Assembly (NCBI GenBank): GCA_013389105.1
Contig: JACADZ010000078.1
Span: 146,714 to 210,713 of the forward strand
Direction of reading: 5' to 3'
From: Parvularculaceae bacterium
GTDB lineage: Bacteria > Pseudomonadota > Alphaproteobacteria > Caulobacterales > Parvularculaceae
DNA: 64,000 nt
Of this stretch, positions 36,109 to 47,218 are shown one piece after another. Under the pieces are notes generated by a model, which was not told where the DNA came from, made no database searches, and saw only the letters and a list, made by a program, of their open reading frames with translations. Positions within the stretch are counted from its first letter, which is position 1. Each line of letters starts with the position of its first letter. Made by a program: the position numbers and the translations under genes.

Positions 36109-36590
36109 ACCCTAGAACTCTCGTTTGCGCCGCAGCGCTCGCCTTCGCCGCCGCAAATCCGGCGGCCGGCCAGATCGAAATGAACAGCGATGAGCCCATC
36201 GACGTGCAGGGCGACGCCGGCGAAACCCTCGACAACGTCATGACGCTGACGGGCAATGTCAGCGTCGTGCAGGGCGAATCGATGCTGCGCTCCGACAAGC
36301 TCATTGCGAGGCTTTCCGACGAGAATACGTTTGAGACTATTGAGGTCGCGGGGAGCGTGCGCTACTGGAACGGCAAGGAGGCGATCGCTAGCGACAGCGC
36401 TTTCTACGACGCCGGGGCGCGCACGATCACCTTTACCAACAATGTGGTCATCACCCAGGGCGAGACGGTGATCACCGGCGGCAACCTGGTCTATTGGCTG
36501 GACACCGGGCGCATCAAACTCGACGCAGCGAACGGCGGCAGGGTTCGCGGCATTTTCCACACGAAGGCCGGCAGCCGCCCGCAGCTTTGA
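36105..36590 (+). CDS. lptA: LPS transport periplasmic protein LptA
   Basis: A 161-residue periplasmic protein: signal peptide ending near ANPAAG, then the OstA-like jellyroll with VMTLTGNVSVVQGESMLRSDKL and NNVVITQGETVITGGNLVYWLDTGRI. It forms the bridge that carries LPS to the outer membrane. Start and stop overlap with lptC (ATGA) shows tight coupling, and lptB follows 32 bases later. Confidence 0.9.
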   Translation: MNPRTLVCAAALAFAAANPAAGQIEMNSDEPIDVQGDAGETLDNVMTLTGNVSVVQGESMLRSDKLIARLSDENTFETIEVAGSVRYWNGKEAIASDSAFYDAGARTITFTNNVVITQGETVITGGNLVYWLDTGRIKLDAANGGRVRGIFHTKAGSRPQL

Positions 36591-36622
36591 GCGATGACCG
36601 TTTTGAGGAGAGGCGCCGCGTA

Positions 36623-37441
36623 ATGGCCGATGACATGACCGTTTCCGCCGGAGGCGCCGGCAAAAGTCCAAGCGCGCGCCCCCGGCCGGCCAAGTCCCGG
36701 CCCAAGCTGGTCGAGGGCGGCGGCGGCCTCTTCGCAGAGAACATCAGGAAATCGTTCAAGCGCCGGCCGGTCGTGCGCGGCGTGTCGATGAGTTTGAAAC
36801 GTGGCGAGGTCGTCGGCCTTCTCGGACCCAACGGCGCCGGCAAAACCACCTGCTTCTACATGATCACCGGCCTTATTCCGGTCGACGCGGGCACGATCAC
36901 CATCGACGGCCATGACGTGACCCGCCTGCCTATGTACCAGAGGGCGCGCCTCGGAGTCGGCTATCTGCCGCAAGAGGCTTCTATCTTCCGTGGACTGACG
37001 GTCGAGCAGAATCTGCGCGCCGTGATTGAGCTGGTGGAACGCAACAAGGACCGCCAGCAGAAGCTCATCGACGACCTGCTCGCGGAATTCAACATCACCC
37101 ACATCCGCAACGCCTCGGCCCTCGCCCTCTCGGGCGGCGAACGGCGCCGGGTCGAGATCGCGCGCGCCCTCGCCACGGGCCCCGCTTTCATGCTGCTCGA
37201 CGAGCCGTTCGCGGGCATCGACCCGCTCGCCATCGCCGACATTCGCGAATTGGTAATACATCTTAAGCAACGCGGCTTGGGCGTGCTCATCACGGACCAC
37301 AACGTCCGCGAGACGCTCGACATCATCGACCGCGCGTACATTATTCACGAAGGCGAGGTATTGATCGAGGGAAAGCCGGGGGACATCGTCGGAGACAAGG
37401 ATGTCCGGCGGGTCTACCTCGGCGACCGTTTCCAGATGTGA
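36623..37441 (+). CDS. lptB: LPS export ABC transporter ATP-binding protein LptB
   Basis: A 272-residue ABC ATPase that powers LPS extraction. Walker A GPNGAGKTTCFYM, Q-loop LPQEASIFRGLTVEQN, signature LSGGERRRVEIARAL, Walker B FMLLDEPFAGIDP and the H-loop ITDHNVRETLDI are all intact. An extra 35 residues of Pro/Lys-rich sequence precede the domain. The ATG at 36623 behind GAGGAGAGG is used rather than the longer frame that overlaps lptA. Confidence 0.92.
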   Translation: MADDMTVSAGGAGKSPSARPRPAKSRPKLVEGGGGLFAENIRKSFKRRPVVRGVSMSLKRGEVVGLLGPNGAGKTTCFYMITGLIPVDAGTITIDGHDVTRLPMYQRARLGVGYLPQEASIFRGLTVEQNLRAVIELVERNKDRQQKLIDDLLAEFNITHIRNASALALSGGERRRVEIARALATGPAFMLLDEPFAGIDPLAIADIRELVIHLKQRGLGVLITDHNVRETLDIIDRAYIIHEGEVLIEGKPGDIVGDKDVRRVYLGDRFQM

Positions 37442-37459
37442 GGCTTCCCCGGGGGCGTT

Positions 37460-38961
37460 GTGGCGTTAGCTCCGAAACTAGAATTCAGGCAATCCCAGCA
37501 GCTGGTGATGACGCCCCAGCTGCAGCAGGCGATCAAGCTTCTGCAGCTCTCCAACCTCGAACTCGCCGAGTTTGTCGAAGACCAGATCGAACAGAACCCG
37601 CTGCTCGAGCGGGCGGATGGGGAGCCGGGGCCCGCCGAGGAACCGCCGGTTGAACCTGACGCCGCCGACGGCCTCGACGACGAGGCCCCGATCGATCTGT
37701 CCCGAGATGACACGGCGCTCAAGGCCCGCGACGATCTCGACAGCGATTCCGACGACGAGCCAGGGGCCGGGCGAACCGCCGAAGCCGACTTCAAGGTCAA
37801 CGAATGGGCCTCCGCCGCCGGCGGCGGCTCGCTTGACGACGACGAGCGCGAATTCGGCGCGACGCTGAAGCAGAACATTTCGCTTCGAGATCATCTCGGC
37901 GAACAGCTGAAGCTTGCGACCCGCGATCCGTTCGAACTCTTTCTCGGATCTTATCTCATCGATCTCATCGACGACGCCGGCTATCTCGGCGAAAGCCTCT
38001 CCGCCATCGCCGAACGTCTCGGGGCGGACGAAGCGGATGTCGAGCGCGTGCTGAAACTAATCCAGACCTTCGATCCGAGCGGCGTCGGGGCCCGAGACTT
38101 CAAGGAGTGCCTGCGCCTGCAGCTTATCGAACGCGACCGTTTCGATCCCGCCATGGCCGCCTTCGTCGACAACATCGAATTGCTGGCGAAAGGCGATCTC
38201 AAGGCGCTGATGAAAGTCACGGGCGCTGACGAGGAAGACGTGCGCGACATGATTTCCGAGGTGCGTTCGCTGACGCCCAAGCCGGGCTACGCCTACGGGG
38301 CGAAACAGTCCAGGTCGTCGCGCCCGACGTCTTCGTGAGCAAAGCGGCGGACGGCGGCTGGAAGATCGAACTCAACAACGACACTATGCCCAAAGTGCTG
38401 GTGAACCAGCGCTATTACGCGGAGATATCGCGGGCGAGTTCGCGCGACGCCGACAAGACGTTCCTCAACGAACAACTCGCCAACGCCAACTGGCTGGTGA
38501 AGAGCCTCGACCAGCGGGCGCGAACCATCTTGAAGGTCGCGAGCGAGATCGTGCGCCAGCAGGACGCCTTCTTCGTACTCGGCGTGAAATATTTGCGCCC
38601 GCTCAATCTCAAGGTCGTGGCCGACGCCATTTCCATGCACGAATCAACGGTGAGCCGCGTGACCGCCAACAAATACATGGCGACGCCGCGGGGTCTGTTC
38701 GAACTGAAGTACTTTTTTACGGCGGCGATCGCCTCGAGCGAAGGCGGCGAGGCCCACTCCGCGGAAGCAGTGCGGCATCGCATTCGCGAACTGATCGCCA
38801 GCGAGGACCCGGAGAATGTCCTGTCGGACGATCGAATCGTGGAAATCCTGCGGGCGGACGGAGTCGATATCGCGCGACGGACCGTCGCCAAGTATCGCGA
38901 GACGCTGAACATTCCCTCCTCGGTGCAACGCCGCCGACAGGCGGCGCGGGCGGCGATTTAG
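37460..38961 (+). pseudogene. rpoN: RNA polymerase sigma-54 factor, split by a frameshift
   Basis: Sigma-54 in two frames. From the GTG at 37460 the first frame gives region I (QSQQLVMTPQLQQAIKLLQL), an acidic region II, and the start of the core-binding domain (RDHLGEQLKLA, TFDPSGVGARDFKEC). It ends at 38338 shortly after KPGYAYGA. The second frame carries on from about 38308 with VQVVAPDVFVSK, the HTH (LKVVADAISMHESTVSRVT) and the RpoN box ARRTVAKYRE, ending at 38961. Adding one G near 38302 joins them as YGAETVQVVAPDVFV and gives a 500-residue protein of normal length. As written, sigma-54 would be non-functional. It is flanked by lptB and hpf, the standard context. Confidence 0.88.
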
Positions 38962-39055
38962 AGGGGCGGGGACCCTTTAAACCGCGGCCGAAGCGCCGAT
39001 ATGAATTTCGTCCCCTGGCCGGCGCCGAGGCGCCGCCCCACCATGAGAGGCGCTT

Positions 39056-39631
39056 ATGGAAATTCAGGTCTCCGGCAAGAACATGGATCTCGGCGCCTCG
39101 CTCCAGACCCATGTGAACGACCGGCTGAAAGACGGCGTGACCAAGTATTTCGGCCGCGGGGTCGAGGCCGAGGTCGTATTCGCCAAAGAGCGTTTTCAGG
39201 TTGAATGCGAACTGACGACCCACCTCGCCTCAGGCGTGTTCCTCGCCGCCCATGGCGAAGGCGGCGACGCCTACAGCGCTTTCGAGGACGCCCTCGAAAA
39301 GCTCGAAAAGCGCGTTCGCCGCTACAAGAGGCGCCTCAAGAACCATCACGCCAGCGGCAAGGAGCTGCCGAGCGAGCAGGCCTCTTATTACCTCCTAAAG
39401 CCGCTCGAGGAGGAAACGGAGGAAGGGGGGGAGGGCGCAGACGACCTGCAACCGGTGGTCGTCGCCGAGAGCCAGACCAGCCTTAAGGAGATGACGGTCG
39501 GCTCAGCCGTCATGCAGTTAGACCTTGCGGAAGCCCCGGTGATCGTGTTCAAGAACGCCGCCCATGGACGGTTAAACATCGTTTACCGAAGGCGCGACGG
39601 ACACATCGGCTGGATCGATCCGGCACCCTGA
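39056..39631 (+). CDS. hpf: ribosome hibernation-promoting factor, long form
   Basis: A 191-residue protein that dimerises 70S ribosomes in stationary phase. The N-terminal S30AE domain (QVSGKNMDLGASLQTHVNDR, DALEKLEKRVRRYKRRLKNH) is joined by an acidic linker to the C-terminal dimerisation domain (EAPVIVFKNAAHGRLNIVYR, HIGWIDP). Long HPF is the norm in Alphaproteobacteria. The gene follows rpoN by 94 bases and precedes ptsN. Confidence 0.93.
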   Translation: MEIQVSGKNMDLGASLQTHVNDRLKDGVTKYFGRGVEAEVVFAKERFQVECELTTHLASGVFLAAHGEGGDAYSAFEDALEKLEKRVRRYKRRLKNHHASGKELPSEQASYYLLKPLEEETEEGGEGADDLQPVVVAESQTSLKEMTVGSAVMQLDLAEAPVIVFKNAAHGRLNIVYRRRDGHIGWIDPAP

Positions 39632-39677
39632 ACTCCCACGAAAATTGCAAGAGAGACTGAGGCGCAAGCCAGGTTAG

Positions 39678-40151
39678 GTGCTTTTGATCGGCCTTGAAGA
39701 ACTTCTCTCGCCGGACGCGGTGGTCGCCAGCATGAAGGCGCGCTGCAAGCGCGACGTCTTGGCCCAGCTCGCCGAAAAGGCGGCAGAGCTCACCGGCGAG
39801 CCGGCCGAAGAGATCCGCCGGATCATCGCCGACCGCGAACAGCTTGGCTCGACCGGCGTCGGACGCGGCGTCGCCATTCCTCACGGCAAGATCGAGGGCC
39901 TGTCCCGCCTCGTCGGCGTCCTCGCGCGACTCGACAAGCCCGTCGCCTTCGAGTCGGTCGACGACCAGCCGGTGGACCTCGTTTTTCTCATTCTCGCGCC
40001 GATCAGCGCATCGGCCGCGCATCTTAAGGCCCTCGCCAAGGTTTCGCGGCTCTTTCGCGACGAGCACGCCCTCGCCGCCATCAGGGGCGCGAAGTCAGCC
40101 GACGCCATCTTCGCGATTGCGATCGACCCGGCTCGTCCGGACGCGGCCTGA
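39678..40151 (+). CDS. ptsN: PTS nitrogen-regulatory protein IIA(Ntr)
   Basis: A 157-residue EIIA(Ntr), the terminal phosphoacceptor of the nitrogen PTS, which affects potassium transport and other regulators by its phosphorylation state. GVGRGVAIPHGKIEGL near residue 62 holds the phospho-His. The start is GTG at 39678. It ends the lptC-lptA-lptB-rpoN-hpf-ptsN run; the upstream partners (PtsP, NPr) are not in the window. Confidence 0.9.
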   Translation: MLLIGLEELLSPDAVVASMKARCKRDVLAQLAEKAAELTGEPAEEIRRIIADREQLGSTGVGRGVAIPHGKIEGLSRLVGVLARLDKPVAFESVDDQPVDLVFLILAPISASAAHLKALAKVSRLFRDEHALAAIRGAKSADAIFAIAIDPARPDAA

Positions 40152-40179
40152 GACAAACGGTGAGACTTCGCCGGCCGCT

Positions 40180-40473
40180 CTAATGGACGCTCACGGGATT
40201 CATTTCGTGCTGGCGCGCCGCCGCAAAAGCCAGGTCACGATCTCCGACCAGCGCGATTCGCTCGCCGTCGGCGGAATGGACCGAGTAAAGCGTCGTGTCG
40301 CCGGGCACGTCGATCACCACGCCGCCCTCATCATCGATAAGCTCATCCCGCACGTCGCGAGCGAGAACGGTTCGGACATAGACAAGCTTGCGCCCCCCGA
40401 GTTCGGCGAATTCACGCTCCGTCAAAAGCCGCTCGGGGGCGGCTTCGGGGTGAACTTGCTTGGGACCAGCCAT
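40180..40473 (-). CDS. DUF1150 family protein
   Basis: A 97-residue protein of the alphaproteobacterial DUF1150 family, often encoded near small heat-shock proteins; the function is unknown. The start LLTEREFAELGGRKLVYVR and the end LAFAAARQHEMNPVSVH fit the family. A GGAGG precedes the ATG at 40473 by 10 bases. Here it is alone, convergent with ptsN, with no Hsp20 gene in the window. Confidence 0.78.
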   Translation of the reverse strand: MAGPKQVHPEAAPERLLTEREFAELGGRKLVYVRTVLARDVRDELIDDEGGVVIDVPGDTTLYSVHSADGERIALVGDRDLAFAAARQHEMNPVSVH

Positions 40474-40602
40474 TTTTGGACGTCCTCCGTGGAGAATTCG
40501 GTCAGTTTCGCCGCGATTGGCTGACAAACCGTGAAGGATAACCTTCTCGTCCGAATCTAGGGCTATTTTATAACATTGCAATGGCAGGATTCGGGCCCAG
40601 GG

Positions 40603-41589
40603 TTAACGGGTCTCGCTGAGGATCCCGGCAAAAACCGCGAGATCGACGTTTCCTCCGGAGAGCACCACGCCGACGATTCTCCCCTTCGCATCAATTTTTC
40701 CGGCGAGCACCGCCGCGAGCGCCGCGGCCCCGCCCGGCTCGACCACCAGCTTCAGATATTTGAAGGCGAACCGGATCGCGGCTTTCACATCTTCGTCAGA
40801 AACCGCGGCGCCGCCGCGCACGAGACGGCGCATCACCGGCAGGGTGAGATCGCCCGGGGCCGGCGTCGCGATCGCATCGCACAGGGTCGGCTTGGTCGAA
40901 TCGGCGCGCTTCCTCTCGCCGGAGGCGATCGAGCCCCATGTCTCGTCGTAGAACTGAGGCTCCGCGATGAAGGTTTCGCAACGCGGGGTCAGCTCCTCGA
41001 GCGCGAGCGCGCAGCCCGCGGTCATGCCGCCGCCGCCGCAAGGGATCACGAAACGGTCGAACTCGGCTCCAAGATCCCGCGCTTGGGCGACAGCTTCGAC
41101 CGCAAGGGTCCCCTGGCCCTCGATAATATCGACGTCGTCAAAGGACGGCGCAAGCGCGAGGCCGCGCTCCGCCGCGATCCGCCGACCGATGATTTCGCGA
41201 TCATCCGTATAACGATCATAGGCGATGATCTCCGCCCCGTCGGCCCTGACGCGCTCGGCCTTGATCGCGGGCGCGTCCTTCGGCATGACGATAACCGCCG
41301 GCGCGCCCAGCATCTTGCCGGCGCGTGCGACGCCTTGCGCGTGGTTGCCTGAGGACCAGGCGAGGACCCCGCGCCGCCTTTCGTCGGGCGACAGGCGCGA
41401 GAGCCTGTTATAGGCCCCTCGGAACTTGAACGAGCCGCAATGCTGCAGGATTTCGGCCTTGAGTAGGATGCGGCCGCCGACGAGCGCGTTGAGCTCGGCG
41501 TTCTCCAGAAGCGGGGTCACCAGCGCCCGGCCCTTTAGGCGGTCGGCGGCGGCGAGGACGCCGCGAAATGACGGTTCGGATGCAGACAT
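40603..41589 (-). CDS. threonine/serine dehydratase-like PLP enzyme
   Basis: A 328-residue fold-type II PLP protein of the threonine dehydratase/serine racemase group. The Schiff-base Lys is in GSFKFRGAYN, the phosphate-binding loop is CGGGGMTAG near residue 185, and SSGNHAQGVARA is also typical. It has no C-terminal ACT domain, so it is a catabolic or racemase-type member, not the allosteric IlvA. The ATG at 41589 has AGGAG at a 6-base spacing. It lies on the same strand as, and 80 bases downstream of, the membrane protein gene. Confidence 0.85.
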   Translation of the reverse strand: MSASEPSFRGVLAAADRLKGRALVTPLLENAELNALVGGRILLKAEILQHCGSFKFRGAYNRLSRLSPDERRRGVLAWSSGNHAQGVARAGKMLGAPAVIVMPKDAPAIKAERVRADGAEIIAYDRYTDDREIIGRRIAAERGLALAPSFDDVDIIEGQGTLAVEAVAQARDLGAEFDRFVIPCGGGGMTAGCALALEELTPRCETFIAEPQFYDETWGSIASGERKRADSTKPTLCDAIATPAPGDLTLPVMRRLVRGGAAVSDEDVKAAIRFAFKYLKLVVEPGGAAALAAVLAGKIDAKGRIVGVVLSGGNVDLAVFAGILSETR

Positions 41590-41669
41590 TGAGAACTCCT
41601 GATGCCTCGACCGCACTTTTGCGCTCTGAAGGGGCGTTCCCACGGCGCGCCCTGGGCGCAACGGGGGCG

Positions 41670-42593
41670 CTAGGCCTTCGCCGGCTCTCCGACGATAAAG
41701 CGGTAGGCGATCGCCGATGGCACGGTCCCGATGATCACGCCGAACAGGGTGTAGAGAAAGTAGAAGACGACGGCGAGAGGAAATCCGGGATGGCCCGGCG
41801 TCAGTCGGTCGATATAGACTTGCATGAAGCCCTTGACCGCCGCGGCGGCTTTTGCGGGGTTGGCTTGCGCTCCCTGCAAGCTCTCATACAGACCGGCGAA
41901 ACTCGACCAATTGAGAAAGAGGACGATCCCGGCGACCGGCAGGACGATCAGTCCAAAGAGGATGTAATAGGCGAGGAGGCGAAGCGCGTTGCCTTTCGTC
42001 TTGTACCAGGACAATGGCAGCCCGACCCGCCGGTCGGCGATCGCCGCCGGCAGGGACAATGACAGACGCAGCTGAAGCCAGAGCGCGAACAATGTGTAGG
42101 CGAGCGCCAGCACGCTGCTGACAAGCTCGCCCGTCTGTGGTCCGGCGGCGCTCCCGGCAAGCGACAGGGCCGAGATGCCGAGATTGGCGACGATATCGAC
42201 CAGCATCAAGAGGATCATCAGCAGGACGAAGGTTGCGAGCACGCGCAACTCGGCCGCGCCGAACTGAAGGTAGAACGGGAGCCGCAGCTTCTGGCCGAGC
42301 AGCACGTGGCGCATGGCCGCCACATAGATCATCGGATAGAGGACGAGGCTGGCCAGAAAGAGGATGCCGATGGGCCCCCCGGCGGAAGACATGATCTCCG
42401 CCACGCGAGCTGGATCGGGCTGGTCGCCAAGCGAGATCAGGTCCAGCATCGGACCCGCAATGGCCGGCAGGGCCCAGACCCCGGCGGCGGTCAACAGCAG
42501 GGTCGGCAGCCAGGTAGCCTTCAGCAATTCTCCGGCGTGCGTCGCCATATAGGCGAGCGCGGCGCCGAAGGCCTTGATCGGCGGCAATGTCAT
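41670..42593 (-). CDS. multi-pass membrane protein of unknown function
   Basis: A 307-residue integral membrane protein with about six helices: near residues 28-50, 72-92, 112-135, 155-175, 210-230 and 270-292. A polar loop (SWYKTKGNALRLL) precedes the fifth. No transporter or enzyme motif is recognised; its shape is like the DUF975/YciC-type glycerophosphoryl membrane proteins, without firm evidence. Confidence 0.6.
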   Translation of the reverse strand: MTLPPIKAFGAALAYMATHAGELLKATWLPTLLLTAAGVWALPAIAGPMLDLISLGDQPDPARVAEIMSSAGGPIGILFLASLVLYPMIYVAAMRHVLLGQKLRLPFYLQFGAAELRVLATFVLLMILLMLVDIVANLGISALSLAGSAAGPQTGELVSSVLALAYTLFALWLQLRLSLSLPAAIADRRVGLPLSWYKTKGNALRLLAYYILFGLIVLPVAGIVLFLNWSSFAGLYESLQGAQANPAKAAAAVKGFMQVYIDRLTPGHPGFPLAVVFYFLYTLFGVIIGTVPSAIAYRFIVGEPAKA

Positions 42594-42666
42594 GGCTGCG
42601 CCCTTCTGGAAAGGTTTTCCGTCATCGAGGTCGACAATTCTGCAACCATTAGGCGGGTCGTAACAG

Positions 42667-43305
42667 TCACTTCCGCGCCCGGATCGCCACTACGTTGATA
42701 GCGATCGAAATGCGCTCGCGGGGGCCGGCGTGCGGCCTCACGCCATGCATCAACCATGACGGGAAAATGACCATCCGGCCGGGCGTCGGGGCGATGCGCA
42801 CGGTGGTCTCCTCCATCTCGCCGTTCTCCGCAAAGACGAGATCCGGCGAATACATGCGGTTCATGGGGAAGCGTGGGTCGAGCAGCACCAGCGATCCCGA
42901 GTCGCGGTCGCCGCCGTCATCGACGTAATAAACGGCCGACCACAACGCGCCGCCATGAGCGTGGTGCTGGTTGACCGCGCCGGCGGGCAGGACGTTCGCC
43001 CACATCTCGACGCCCATCTGGAAGCGCGGCTCGGCGCCCTTCATTCCCATGTCGTGCGTGTAGGCGCCGCAGGCCTTTAGCGCCTCAAGCGCGACGCGGC
43101 GACCAGCCTCGCCGCCCCACTGGGCCATTTCCGTATCTGAATGCCAGCCGCCGACATTGGAGCGCGAGATGCCGCCGTGAGTTGCGCGACGGGCGGCGAT
43201 GACCTGGACCAGCGCGGCGTTGAGCGCGGCGGAATCGGGCAGATCAAGCTCGATCAGCGGCGTCGCGAACAGCCGCCGGACGCGCGGTCCTAAAGGGTCG
43301 CTCAT
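42667..43305 (-). CDS. 2-oxoglutarate/Fe(II) oxygenase, TIGR02466-like
   Basis: A 212-residue double-stranded beta-helix oxygenase. The iron ligands are visible in NQHHAHGGALWSAVYYVDDG (HxH/D region) and FPSWLMHGVRPHAGPRERIS (distal His plus the Arg that holds 2-oxoglutarate). The N-terminus RRLFATPLIELDLPD is typical of the TIGR02466 family of putative 2OG oxygenases, whose substrates are unknown. The ATG at 43305 is preferred to others upstream. It is divergent from uppP. Confidence 0.75.
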   Translation of the reverse strand: MSDPLGPRVRRLFATPLIELDLPDSAALNAALVQVIAARRATHGGISRSNVGGWHSDTEMAQWGGEAGRRVALEALKACGAYTHDMGMKGAEPRFQMGVEMWANVLPAGAVNQHHAHGGALWSAVYYVDDGGDRDSGSLVLLDPRFPMNRMYSPDLVFAENGEMEETTVRIAPTPGRMVIFPSWLMHGVRPHAGPRERISIAINVVAIRARK

Positions 43306-43445
43306 CCGGGAAGATTTTCGCAGTTCCAGCATCGGCGCAAGCCCCGGCGAGTCCCGGACAGCGGGGGCTGTCAGCCGAAAATCGCCGCTTTTCACGGCGG
43401 CCCGACGCAGGCCATTGCTGGAGGGCGTCCTGACGGAGTCCCTGC

Positions 43446-44243
43446 TTGCTCGACCTATTGCGCGCCGCCCTGCTCGGCATCCTTCAGGGGCTGACCGAGT
43501 TCCTTCCCGTCTCGTCCACGGCGCATCTTCTGATCGCCCAGGACCTCATCGGCTATGAGGATGACGGCAGCGTGTTCACCGTGATGATCCAGCTCGGCTC
43601 GATCCTCGCCGTGATGTGGCTTTACCGACAGCGCATCATCGACGTCGTCGCCGGCCTTCCCGACAAGCCGGAGGCGCGGCGCTTCGCGCTGATGCTGTTT
43701 CTCGCCTTCCTGCCCGCCGTGCCGATCGCCCTTCTCGGCAAGGACGTTGTGACCGGCATGCTCCACCAGAGCATGACGGTGATCGCCGTCGCCTTCGTAC
43801 TTGGCGGGATCGCCATGCTCCTGATCGAGAAGTTCCGGCCGACGCCCAAAGTCATGGACGCGGCGCAAACGCCGATCGCGCGGGCTGTAGGCGTTGGATT
43901 CTTCCAGGCGCTGGCGCTCATACCGGGCGTGTCGCGGTCGGGCGCCACGATCTTCGGGGGCATGCTGCTCGGGCTGGACCGTCGGGCGGCCGCGGAGTTT
44001 TCCTTCTTCCTCGCCATGCCGACCATGCTGGGCGCCTTCGTCGTCGAATTCCTCGACGTCAAGGACCAACTTGCGCCCGACCGAGCCGGGGAGATCGCCG
44101 TCGGCTTCGTCTTCGCCTTCATCGCGGCCGCGCTGGTGGTGAAGCCCTTCCTCGAATTCGTCACCCGGGTGGGGTTCGCTCCGTTCGCCTGGTACCGCAT
44201 CGGTCTTGGCGCCGTGATGCTGGTCGGCGCGGCGATCCAGTAG
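43446..44243 (+). CDS. uppP: undecaprenyl-diphosphate phosphatase
   Basis: A 265-residue inner-membrane enzyme (BacA) that recycles undecaprenyl diphosphate for cell-wall synthesis. The active-site segments GLTEFLPVSSTAHLL (residues 16-30) and PGVSRSGATI near 158 are both intact, with about eight membrane helices. The start is TTG at 43446, with GGAG 7 bases before it. It precedes clpB by 104 bases, where a heat-shock promoter is seen. Confidence 0.92.
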   Translation: MLDLLRAALLGILQGLTEFLPVSSTAHLLIAQDLIGYEDDGSVFTVMIQLGSILAVMWLYRQRIIDVVAGLPDKPEARRFALMLFLAFLPAVPIALLGKDVVTGMLHQSMTVIAVAFVLGGIAMLLIEKFRPTPKVMDAAQTPIARAVGVGFFQALALIPGVSRSGATIFGGMLLGLDRRAAAEFSFFLAMPTMLGAFVVEFLDVKDQLAPDRAGEIAVGFVFAFIAAALVVKPFLEFVTRVGFAPFAWYRIGLGAVMLVGAAIQ

Positions 44244-44254
44244 CCCCGTCGCGC

Positions 44255-44282
44255 CTTGCGGAGGCTCAACGGCTTCCCATCT
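44255..44282 (+). promoter_or_regulatory. RpoH (heat-shock sigma) promoter of clpB
   Basis: CTTGCGG at 44255-44261 and CCCATCT at 44276-44282 are separated by 14 bases, close to the RpoH consensus CTTGAAA / CCCCATNT. It lies 66 bases before the clpB ATG, directly after uppP, where a heat-shock promoter is expected. Confidence 0.6.
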
Positions 44283-44347
44283 AAGGGCGGAGGTCGCGCC
44301 GCCGGAACGGGACGCGCCCCGTCAAGGATGCTCACTCGGAGGTCTTC

Positions 44348-46993
<2,646 letters not shown>

Positions 46994-47002
46994 GGAGTCG
47001 TC

Positions 47003-47203
47003 ATGAGCAAGAAATTCAGGCCGGACAGCGATGAGGCGCTGAAAAAGCTGGTGCGGGATACGGCGAGGGCGGCGGGCGGCGAGGATCCCGCCGTGCCGCC
47101 GCACCGCGTTCGCCAGCGCCTCAAGGATCAGGCGACCGGCGAACTCGGCGTCGACGACTATGTGAGACGTCAGAAGGCGGAGCAAAAGCGGCGCCCGCGA
47201 TGA
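47003..47203 (+). CDS. small basic protein downstream of clpB
   Basis: A 66-residue hydrophilic protein (starts MSKKFRPDSDEALKKLVRDT, ends in a basic tail). It begins 9 bases after the clpB stop behind GGGAG, so it should be co-transcribed with clpB and heat-induced. The sequence is helical and charged, with no Cys and no signal peptide. I do not recognise it. Confidence 0.55.
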   Translation: MSKKFRPDSDEALKKLVRDTARAAGGEDPAVPPHRVRQRLKDQATGELGVDDYVRRQKAEQKRRPR

Positions 47204-47218
47204 TCGCCCGGGTCGCCG

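Noticed and set aside
36494..36622. Longer N-terminus for LptB
   Set aside because: It overlaps lptA in another frame and lacks ABC homology. The ATG at 36623 has a good ribosome site.
38300..38340. Programmed frameshift in rpoN
   Set aside because: No heptameric slippery site, no internal Shine-Dalgarno at a fitting distance, and sigma-54 is not known to use recoding. A base loss is simpler.
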